This document shows, one piece after another, positions 1-6,639 of a stretch of 18,769 nucleotides of DNA. The stretch is from Bacteriovoracaceae bacterium (GTDB taxonomy: Bacteria; Bdellovibrionota; Bacteriovoracia; Bacteriovoracales; Bacteriovoracaceae): positions 1 through 18,769 of the forward strand of contig JAGLCH010000120.1 of NCBI GenBank assembly GCA_023146355.1. Reading direction: 5' to 3'. Made by a program: the position numbers and the translations under genes. The notes under the pieces were generated by a model that did not search any database, was not told the origin of the DNA, and saw only the letters and a list, made by a program, of their open reading frames with translations. Position 1 is the stretch's first letter. Every line of letters begins with the position of its first letter.

Positions 1-562
1 TTGCCAAAAGCGAAGATTTTTTTTGCTCAAGGTGATCCATTGTTTCTTGACCTATCTGAAGAGCGGCCCCTACTTCATTTTCTCCTGGGGTGAAATCAGT
101 AATCTTTTCAACAGTGCTTCCAATACGATACCCTAAAACAAGGGCCTCAGAAAAAGATGCAGTTGAATGAATAATATAGGCAGGCCTTTTATTGTAAACT
201 AGACACATTAGGATGTAATAAAGCTCTCTACCATCATCAAGTTCTTCACGATAAATAAATGAGTAAATTGTTTCACCAAGGTCGTTTGTTAAGCTCCAGA
301 TCTCTTGTGGACTCTGAAGGGCCTTCTCCATTAAACGCGGAACGCCAACATAATCGAGAGAATCCTCATTTTTCAGACCAAGGTCAGAACGCAAAGATGA
401 ATCCATAGAAACATAGTGGACACCTAAAAACTCATAGTAACTCTCTATACATTTTTCAGAGCAAAAACCTTTTGTGCTGTTGTCTTCGACAAATAAAAGT
501 TCATCACTAGACTCAAGGAGTTTTTTACATTCACTGCAATAGTAGATTGGTTTGATTGCCAA
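1..562 (-). CDS. Partial zinc-knuckle (TRASH/FCS-like) protein of unknown function
   Basis: The minus-strand reading frame is open from a TTG at 562-560 to the window edge, so about 187 codons of the N-terminal part are present and the C terminus is missing. The start is well fixed: AGAGG lies 5 bases upstream and an in-frame TAA lies just before it, with no other start between. Cysteines at residues 9, 12, 34 and 38 form CxxC...FCSxxxC spacing, as in small treble-clef zinc knuckles of the TRASH/FCS type. The remainder is acidic and mixed alpha/beta with no membrane segment, so a cytoplasmic protein is likely. It lies 40 bases downstream of the barrel-protein gene and may be co-transcribed with it. 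I do not recognise the family. The zinc site is read from the cysteine pattern and the function is unknown. Confidence 0.75.
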   Translation of the reverse strand, partial: MAIKPIYYCSECKKLLESSDELLFVEDNSTKGFCSEKCIESYYEFLGVHYVSMDSSLRSDLGLKNEDSLDYVGVPRLMEKALQSPQEIWSLTNDLGETIYSFIYREELDDGRELYYILMCLVYNKRPAYIIHSTASFSEALVLGYRIGSTVEKITDFTPGENEVGAALQIGQETMDHLEQKKSSLLA

Positions 563-602
563 AAGTACCTCTTAGATAAGATTCGTCTTCAAATATTAAC
601 TG

Positions 603-1529
603 CTAAATAGAAATAATCAAATTAGCAAATAAAGAGTCTCCGTAGAGGCCTTTATATCCCCACAACTTATAATTGCCTCGATCCTCCATCCCTTCGGCAC
701 TCTTCCCAGAAAAGACTGCCCCAAGGTCAATACCAACGCTAGGAGCGAGAGAAAGATTCAACTTAGGAGAAAAATAGGAAAATGAAGGCCCTGACTCGAG
801 TGAATTGTCGTGATCCCCTGAATTTTGGGTCATGGAATAGTATCCGGCCTCGAAAGCAAATACAATATCATAAGTTGCCTGCCAGCCGATCTCACCATAA
901 ACATAGTGAACATTTCCAATATCCAGTTCTGTTTTATCAGATGGTGTGCCAGTCATATGGTACTGGTAGCCTAAACCTAAGGCAAAGGCCATAAAGCGCT
1001 TTTTAGTCTCAAGACCTACAAAGTAGTCCGTGGAAGTTGTAGCAAAATGAGAGTCTCCCGCCGCAAGTACAGTTCCAACGAAAAGATCTACAGCTGATGC
1101 ATTTTGAGGCCCACCAAATTGAAGCCAGTTAACCCCAAGCTTAAACTCCGGATTCCCCGCCTCTTCAGCGCTAGTATCAGAAAGCTCAGGAGAGTCAGTG
1201 GCACCGTAGAAATAGCTCCCATCAAAATAAATATTATAAGGAGTCTGAATATGCATTGATCCGCGATAAAGAGATACGCTAGGTTCACCAGGTACGATAT
1301 TAGCAGTTACTGCTTCATACCCCAACTTCACCTCAAGAGCGTAACCTGAAGGACCACTCTTTTTACTCGAGCTTTTAGTCTTGCGAACAGTTTTACTTTT
1401 TGCTCTTGATGGTGCCTTTTTAGATGACGGCCGAGATGACCTAGATAGAGGCTCAGAATAGTCAACTAATGCAAAACTAGAGAGAGAAAGACAAAGCGCA
1501 GTTAAAGTGAAAACTAATTTTGAAATCAT
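603..1529 (-). CDS. Signal-peptide outer-membrane beta-barrel-like protein
   Basis: This 308-residue protein starts with a typical signal peptide (MISKLVFTLTALCLSLSSFA, cleavage about residue 20). Residues 28-60 are a Ser/Lys/Arg-rich low-complexity linker. From about residue 62 the sequence alternates aromatic/hydrophobic and polar residues with many Gly and Tyr, for example around GLGYQYHM and FAFEAGYYSM. It ends in hydrophobic strand-like sequence (LFANLIISI), as integral outer-membrane barrels do. The ATG at 1529 has AAGGA six bases upstream. A promoter candidate lies at 1572-1601, and the zinc-knuckle gene follows 40 bases downstream. It is probably an outer-membrane porin-like or structural protein. 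The ligand or transport role cannot be read from the sequence, and the basic linker is unusual for a simple porin. Confidence 0.75.
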   Translation of the reverse strand: MISKLVFTLTALCLSLSSFALVDYSEPLSRSSRPSSKKAPSRAKSKTVRKTKSSSKKSGPSGYALEVKLGYEAVTANIVPGEPSVSLYRGSMHIQTPYNIYFDGSYFYGATDSPELSDTSAEEAGNPEFKLGVNWLQFGGPQNASAVDLFVGTVLAAGDSHFATTSTDYFVGLETKKRFMAFALGLGYQYHMTGTPSDKTELDIGNVHYVYGEIGWQATYDIVFAFEAGYYSMTQNSGDHDNSLESGPSFSYFSPKLNLSLAPSVGIDLGAVFSGKSAEGMEDRGNYKLWGYKGLYGDSLFANLIISI

Positions 1530-1571
1530 ATATCATCCTTGATTTGATACCCGTCCATTTAGGACAACTAT

Positions 1572-1601
1572 ATTGTACACAAATTCAATTGCTATAATCA
1601 A
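1572..1601 (-). promoter_or_regulatory. Candidate sigma-70-like promoter for the 603-1529 barrel gene
   Basis: Read on the minus strand, TTGATT (1601-1596) and TACAAT (1577-1572) are separated by 18 bases, about 45 bases before the start codon at 1529. Both hexamers are close to consensus. No experimental support is available. Confidence 0.4.
1590..1598 (+). promoter_or_regulatory. Candidate extended -10 promoter towards the 1749 operon
   Basis: TGCTATAAT is a perfect TGnTATAAT extended -10 on the plus strand, with no good -35 at normal spacing. It lies inside the spacer of the opposite-strand promoter candidate, so the two would compete. The leader to the TTG start at 1749 would be about 145 bases. 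A second, weaker -10-like TATAAA is at 1717-1722. Confidence 0.35.
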
Positions 1602-1748
1602 TGGAAAACTACCACATAACTTGGGCATTACTTTTACTTATATTTTGATAAATCACTGAAATTACGCGTAAGGCAAAAGCTACCGACTCCGCCGCCCCCC
1701 CAACATAGTTTAGAATTATAAAGGAACTAACGCTTAAAGGAGCTTGGC

Positions 1749-2057
1749 TTGGTTACAGAACTTTCAAAAAATGAACCCAGTATGTTGTCTCTTATCAATC
1801 TTGGAGTCAAGGGACTGTATCCACTATTTCATAAAGAATGGATTGAGGATGCCGGAGAGAATAGGCGAGCACTAATCACAGGACAAGATCGGATCAATAA
1901 CAGAGCAATTGCTAAGTCACTTTCTAAGCATCAAACACTAGATAGAAAGAGGACAGTATTAATGGCGCTTTCAGATGAAGAACGTCAAACATTTATTGTC
2001 GCATTTATACAAAAAGTTGAAATGAAAATCTTAGAAAGCAGGCCTGAGATGCAGTAA
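1749..2057 (+). CDS. Small conserved-looking cytoplasmic protein, function unknown
   Basis: This is a 102-residue protein without signal peptide or membrane segment. It starts at TTG 1749. The choice rests on AAGGAG at 1737-1742, six bases before it; the next in-frame ATG is 12 codons in and has no such site. The sequence is helical and charged (ENRRALITGQDRINNRAIAK, SDEERQTFIVAFIQKVEMKI), with a hydrophobic N-terminal part containing GVKGLYPLFHKEW. It is the first gene of a three-gene unit: the next start is 13 bases after its stop, and the third gene encodes a coiled-coil/alpha-crystallin-like protein. I do not recognise the family. A role connected to the downstream proteins is inferred from the operon only. 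Confidence 0.7.
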   Translation: MVTELSKNEPSMLSLINLGVKGLYPLFHKEWIEDAGENRRALITGQDRINNRAIAKSLSKHQTLDRKRTVLMALSDEERQTFIVAFIQKVEMKILESRPEMQ

Positions 2058-2070
2058 CAGGAATAATCAA

Positions 2071-2367
2071 ATGAACAAGAAGCTAGGAACATTCATTCTT
2101 TTCTTACTACTAAGCAGTACAGCTGTTGCCGAGTACAGGGTATACCAATACTATGTACGCGCAAAAGATCCAATGCCACAGGATAAAGATGCATATTTAG
2201 TTACATCATCCCTCAACCCTACTAGTTATATTCGCTATCATGGGGGAGATCAATCAATTGAGATAGAACTCCTTAGATCATGGATGTGCAAAGGACATAC
2301 AGGGGAATTTAAAAAGTACTGTAGTGCACCTTATGACTCAATCTCGGCGCCCAATATCGCAAATTAA
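2071..2367 (+). CDS. Small secreted or periplasmic protein, function unknown
   Basis: This 98-residue protein begins with a clear signal peptide (MNKKLGTFILFLLLSSTAVA, cleavage after about residue 20), so it is exported. The mature part of about 78 residues has many Tyr residues and two Cys, one in WMCKG and one in KKYCSAP. These could form a disulfide in the periplasm. AGGAA lies about 8 bases before the ATG. It sits between the 1749 gene (13-base gap) and the coiled-coil gene (15-base gap). Its reading frame is the same as that of the next gene, separated only by its TAA stop and five sense codons. I do not recognise the family. It could be a complete small protein or, less likely, the 5' part of a gene interrupted by a stop. 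Confidence 0.7.
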   Translation: MNKKLGTFILFLLLSSTAVAEYRVYQYYVRAKDPMPQDKDAYLVTSSLNPTSYIRYHGGDQSIEIELLRSWMCKGHTGEFKKYCSAPYDSISAPNIAN

Positions 2368-2382
2368 ACAAAGGTAATTATT

Positions 2383-3552
2383 TTGAAAGTTAAAGATCAA
2401 AATTATCAAAATGAAATAAAGCGTCTAGACTCTTCCCGCGAGCGAATATTAAAAACAAAAGAAAACGAAATACAAAACCTTCAAAAAGTTTATGAAGCGA
2501 AGACTAATCAGACACGCTTAACAGGCGAAGAGCGCGTTATTGAAGTAAAACATCAAGGTGAACGCAAAGCTCTCCAAGCATTAAAAAGTAATGAGGAAAA
2601 GCTTACAGAATATAAAAACGGCCTAAGTAAAACAATTGGCCAACTTGAAAGAGAAAAGCAGGAATTAACTTTTAACTATATCAATCAAATGGATTCAATG
2701 AGAGGTTCCCACTCAGAAAACATCAAGGATAAGTTTAATACCCTGGAGGAGGAAACTAAAAACATCAATCTAAAAACTAATGACAGAGTTAAGAAGATTG
2801 TTGGAGACTCCAATATGGCCATTGAAAATGCAGGGTATGACAATCGTGTTCGTCTAGACCATGAACTTAGAGAGGGTGAAAGTAAAATTCGAATTGAAAA
2901 GAAAAATCAAGCAGCAAGTCTAAAAGCAGAAGAACTCAATCACTTTCAAGATACCTCAAATATGAAGCTAACCCATGACAGAGAACTAAGTCGTCAAATG
3001 CTTGAGAACACATCAGAACTAAGCAGCAAGGGCATTGCACACAGAAAAGAGATGGAAGTGAAGGATGCGAACTACTCTCGAAGTATTAAAAACAAGCATG
3101 AGTCATTCAAGAAAAAGTATAGCGCCCTATCCCAGGATCATCAAAAAGTTCTTACTAAAATTCAAAGTCAGTTTTCAAATGAGATAGAGTCAATGGTTGA
3201 GACCCATGCACAAAAGAAAAGACATATCGCATCTAAGCAGGATGACTCATTTTACAAGGTAAAAACGATTGAGCCCAAAATTCAGACCACCGAAAAAGAA
3301 TACTTGGTATCTCTCGCTATTCCAGAACATGAAAAAGATGGAGTCCGCCTGTCTGCAAATGATAGAACTTTACGCTTGCACATGACTAGAAACTTTAGTG
3401 ATAAATTTGAAGCATCAGATGGTACGCTCAACAAATCAAAAAGATCAGAGATCTTCACAAAAGAATTTAATGTTGATGAAATTGTAGATTCAAAAAACAT
3501 CTCTCAAACCTACAAGGATGGAACGATGTATATTAGAGTTCCAAAAAAATAA
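2383..3552 (+). CDS. Long coiled-coil protein with C-terminal alpha-crystallin (Hsp20-like) domain
   Basis: The protein is 389 residues. Residues 1 to about 285 are almost wholly charged, Lys/Glu-rich helical sequence with hardly any Pro or Gly, typical of a long coiled coil. Residues about 290-389 look like an alpha-crystallin domain: a VSLAIPEHEKDGVRLSANDR stretch resembles the 'ldlPG..kedi.v...d' strand pattern, then comes TLRLHM, then a charged loop, FTKEFNV, and a final YKDGTMYIRVPKK matching the Hsp20 'y.dGvL.i.lPk' end. The C-terminal IxI tail of classical small heat-shock proteins is absent, as the protein ends right after VPKK. The start is TTG with AAAGG about 8 bases upstream. No signal peptide is present, so it is probably cytoplasmic. 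Chaperone-like or scaffold function is inferred; the fold call comes from motif reading only. It is the last gene of the 1749 operon and ends 4 bases from the convergent 3557-6562 gene. Confidence 0.75.
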   Translation: MKVKDQNYQNEIKRLDSSRERILKTKENEIQNLQKVYEAKTNQTRLTGEERVIEVKHQGERKALQALKSNEEKLTEYKNGLSKTIGQLEREKQELTFNYINQMDSMRGSHSENIKDKFNTLEEETKNINLKTNDRVKKIVGDSNMAIENAGYDNRVRLDHELREGESKIRIEKKNQAASLKAEELNHFQDTSNMKLTHDRELSRQMLENTSELSSKGIAHRKEMEVKDANYSRSIKNKHESFKKKYSALSQDHQKVLTKIQSQFSNEIESMVETHAQKKRHIASKQDDSFYKVKTIEPKIQTTEKEYLVSLAIPEHEKDGVRLSANDRTLRLHMTRNFSDKFEASDGTLNKSKRSEIFTKEFNVDEIVDSKNISQTYKDGTMYIRVPKK

Positions 3553-3556
3553 AATC

Positions 3557-6500
3557 TTAAAACTTCAAGAAATAACTAAGAGCAGCAGCAATGCTTTTCA
3601 TTTTAATTTTGGATCCGTCCACTGTCCCTTGAGTATTTTCAAAAGAGAGTAAAGCTCCAGGCCCCTGTCTTTTTAAAAGATATCTCCATCCCAAGTTTAT
3701 CTGAAAACTGATCACAGAGAGAGCTCCGACTTCACCAGATAAATAAATTTCACTTTTAGAGAGAGGGTAAATCATACTAAGAGAACCAACGGGCAAAAAA
3801 AACACTTTAGAACCATCGAGCTCGGGCAAACTACCAAAGGCCCGAGGAGTGTTGTAATAAGGGATAGAAGTTGCCCTCAGTCCCAAATACCAGTCCACCG
3901 TTGCCATATCTGTCTTAAAAAGTGTGCGCCCCCCCTTTAACGAAATACCAAACGTAGTAAACTCCTGCTCATATATACTGCCACGTAGTAGAGAAAAGCC
4001 TGATATAAATTTCCCCCATATTAAATTCCGTTCACCCACAAGAGATAGAGAAGAAAGAGGGCCTTCTGCGCTATAGGTATTTGTGTTGCGCTCTAACTTG
4101 TACTCAGTAAGCGCCATTCCTAGTTGCACCGCTACTCTATTGCTCAAAGAGGATAAAGTGCTGCTTTTCAAAATGACCTTTTTGGGTGCCGGAGGAAGCG
4201 CGATAGATCTTCTTTTGCTCAAAGAAATATTTTTGAAGGTATCAGCACTAACTACCCTCCAGTAAAGCGGAAAGCTATTTTTAAACTCAAAAAGCTTCAA
4301 TTCGATCTTTGCCCTAGAAGTTTTCTTACTCGTTACAATTGTTTTAAAACTTAAATCTTTTGAAAATTCGATAGTATAGTTCTTCGCCCTTGGCACAGAT
4401 CTCCATACAAATGTTTGCTTATTCGAAATTGTCTGACGATGGCCTGGTATAAGTAATTGTGCTGGCGGCATCGGAGTTAACCGCTCGGACAGTTTAAGCT
4501 TCATTTGAGCGAAATTACTAAAAGGCCCTTTGCGTCCCCAGTGGTCAACAATGGCAATTCGCCAGTAATAATCACCGGCCTCTGGATTAACAAAGCTAAA
4601 AGAGTTGGTATCAACAATCCTTTTTAGCACTACCTTTTTTCCATTTGGGTCCCGGTAAATTTCAAGGATATATTGTTTGGCATTACTATAGTGTCTCCAA
4701 CTTATATTGGCCTCAGTTTCATCACTTGCAAAAACGGGAGGAAAAACGAAATCAATAAATCGCTTAAGGAAACTTGATGGAGATCCCCTTTGGAGATCAA
4801 TTTCAAAATACCGGATTGGATCTAGAACAGGAGCAATAGGCGGTGGTGTTGGAGAAACAATTACTTTTACTGGTCTGGAAAAAGATAGGCCTCCTTTTTC
4901 ATCAATAACCTTTGTCCTCCAAAAGAAAACCCCTACAGTAGGAAAATTCACATTAATCTTTTTCCCCCTGACTTTTTTAGTATAGATAATTTCATCGAAG
5001 TTTTCAGTTTTTGAAAGTTCGTAGAGATATACCTTTGCACTTTTTGCTCCTCCCCACTCGAAGCGAACGGTCTGCTTGGGCCTAGAAAGCTGAAACTTTG
5101 AGCCTGCCTCGGGGTACTTAGCATTGATCTCTGCATACTTTATAGTAAAGGAATTATTGGGAGAAAATGAAGAATGGAGTGGGCCTGATTCAGAGCGAAC
5201 TCTCCAAGAGAACTTTCCGAAGCGATTGATTTTTATGAATGTAGATGAACCCCTTACCCGCTTTGAAGAGACTAAAGAACCCTTTAAATCAAGAACCTCG
5301 ATAATACTCTCAACATTCTGGCGAGGTGTATGCCAAGTGAAATGCACCCCAACGCCTTGCTTATCAAAAACAGAAAAAGATGCTTTATCCCGTGGAAAAA
5401 TAAGAGTTGGAACTGTGGGCCGTGACTTCTCTACAATTGTGAAATGGGAAAAGGCTCCAGAAACAGAGCGATTGGCAAAAAGTGCCGTTACTCTAACTTT
5501 ATACTGACCAAGATTAAATAGATCTACAGGTTGTGTATTACTCTCGGAAATATACTCTTGAGACTGACCAGTTGGTGAAGTAATCTCCACTTTATATCTT
5601 AACGCTTTCGAATCTCTCCACTTCAATGTGACAAATGAACTCTCGGCCTGATCAAAAGGGTCAAGCTCAAGTGCAACAGCTCCCGAAGCGGGAGAAATTA
5701 GCTGCGGCGGAATATCTTTAACAAGTTTAAAATCAAATGGAGAGCTCCAGCGAGTACCATTTTTAGTACGCAGGCCAACCTTCCAATAAAAGTGCCCCTC
5801 TTCCTTTAGAGATATTGCTTTTTTAACAGTGGTGGATTTTAAAAAATTAGGAGTACGAGAAATAAGGATAACCTTCTTACCCTTGCTGCTGCCCTCTAGG
5901 TGCCAATCAAATGAGACTCGTACCATTTTATGAAAGTAAATAGTCTGTGATGAGGTGGGAGACAACGGTGTAACATTGAGATTATCAGATACTACTATCC
6001 GATCTTGTTTGTCGAGAATCAGCTCCTGCCCCCTCTGAATAGCTAAAGAGTGATCTCCCTCTTTAATTAAGAGCTTCCCTTTAACTAGAGAAAGTCTTTT
6101 TTTCCCAGCGTCATTGTAGATCAATACCTCAGAGTCTGAACTTGTTATCACTGACCGAGTTTTACTCAATCTAAGACGTGTTCCTTTATATAAGAAGGCC
6201 TTTATTGCACCTTTTTTCAAGTCTAAGAGTGCGTTTCCCTCGTTACCCTTAATTAGCCGAAACAGAGTGTTTTCGTGGAGAGAAATTGTCCCTCCATGAC
6301 TTAACCTGATATTGGCACTGGAATTATTATGAGTATAGACTAAATCTCGGTCACCAAGCTGCTCACTACTCTTAGCATCTTTCCAAAATGGAGCACCACC
6401 TGGACGAACCTTAATAACATTAGTTCCTTGCTCTAATATGGCCAAAATATCTTTGGGAATGATTGCGCGGTCGACTGAAGAGGAAAAAAACATATGCCCA

Positions 6501-6562
6501 CTGAAGAAGGCAATAAATGCCATCAACACTAGAACCACTAAATCAAGTCGTTTTGCATTCAT
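3557..6562 (-). CDS. FecR-domain protein with six FnIII-like repeats and C-terminal barrel-like domain
   Basis: This 1001-residue envelope protein has a hydrophobic N-terminal segment at residues 8-28, acting as signal peptide or membrane anchor. Residues about 48-190 resemble a FecR domain (repeated beta strands around SANIRLSHGGTISLHENT, LLDLKKGAIKAF, RLSLVKGKLLIKEG). About 200-790 hold six fibronectin-III-like repeats, most with a conserved W near the start and an aromatic-W-R/K motif near the end (FYWKV 258, FSWRV 451, FFWRT 547, YYWRI 666, LYWRV 767). Residues about 800-1001 look like an outer-membrane barrel ending in Phe (SYFLKF). No clear Shine-Dalgarno precedes the ATG at 6562. It is divergent from the signalling operon (77-base gap) and convergent with the coiled-coil gene. 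FecR domains occur in sigma regulators and in surface proteins; without a sigma factor alongside, a structural or peptidoglycan/carbohydrate-binding role is more likely. Function is inferred. Confidence 0.8.
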   Translation of the reverse strand: MNAKRLDLVVLVLMAFIAFFSGHMFFSSSVDRAIIPKDILAILEQGTNVIKVRPGGAPFWKDAKSSEQLGDRDLVYTHNNSSANIRLSHGGTISLHENTLFRLIKGNEGNALLDLKKGAIKAFLYKGTRLRLSKTRSVITSSDSEVLIYNDAGKKRLSLVKGKLLIKEGDHSLAIQRGQELILDKQDRIVVSDNLNVTPLSPTSSQTIYFHKMVRVSFDWHLEGSSKGKKVILISRTPNFLKSTTVKKAISLKEEGHFYWKVGLRTKNGTRWSSPFDFKLVKDIPPQLISPASGAVALELDPFDQAESSFVTLKWRDSKALRYKVEITSPTGQSQEYISESNTQPVDLFNLGQYKVRVTALFANRSVSGAFSHFTIVEKSRPTVPTLIFPRDKASFSVFDKQGVGVHFTWHTPRQNVESIIEVLDLKGSLVSSKRVRGSSTFIKINRFGKFSWRVRSESGPLHSSFSPNNSFTIKYAEINAKYPEAGSKFQLSRPKQTVRFEWGGAKSAKVYLYELSKTENFDEIIYTKKVRGKKINVNFPTVGVFFWRTKVIDEKGGLSFSRPVKVIVSPTPPPIAPVLDPIRYFEIDLQRGSPSSFLKRFIDFVFPPVFASDETEANISWRHYSNAKQYILEIYRDPNGKKVVLKRIVDTNSFSFVNPEAGDYYWRIAIVDHWGRKGPFSNFAQMKLKLSERLTPMPPAQLLIPGHRQTISNKQTFVWRSVPRAKNYTIEFSKDLSFKTIVTSKKTSRAKIELKLFEFKNSFPLYWRVVSADTFKNISLSKRRSIALPPAPKKVILKSSTLSSLSNRVAVQLGMALTEYKLERNTNTYSAEGPLSSLSLVGERNLIWGKFISGFSLLRGSIYEQEFTTFGISLKGGRTLFKTDMATVDWYLGLRATSIPYYNTPRAFGSLPELDGSKVFFLPVGSLSMIYPLSKSEIYLSGEVGALSVISFQINLGWRYLLKRQGPGALLSFENTQGTVDGSKIKMKSIAAALSYFLKF

Positions 6563-6579
6563 AAAGGTCAGTTAACAGT

Positions 6580-6608
6580 TTGAAAAAACTTCAGTTATCT
6601 GGGATAAT
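6580..6608 (+). promoter_or_regulatory. Sigma-70-like promoter of the signalling operon
   Basis: TTGAAA (6580-6585) and GATAAT (6603-6608) are 17 bases apart and 32 bases before the ATG at 6640, which has GAGGTG five bases upstream. The -10 lies in a short inverted repeat (GGGA-TAAT-TCCC, 6601-6612) that could be an operator or chance. Confidence 0.55.
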
Positions 6609-6639
6609 TCCCTAAGTTAATATTTTATGAGGTGAACTG

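Noticed and set aside
5124..5507. Open frame of 127 codons on the plus strand inside the FecR gene
   Set aside because: It lies wholly antisense to a protein with clear repeat structure, has no recognisable motif and no ribosome site; treated as a shadow.
3557..6562. FecR protein as regulator of an ECF sigma factor
   Set aside because: No sigma-factor gene is adjacent, and the large FnIII-like and barrel-like parts point to a structural envelope protein.
6601..6612. GGGA-TAAT-TCCC repeat over the -10 of the signalling operon as an operator
   Set aside because: Four-base arms around the -10 are too short to claim; mentioned only with the promoter.
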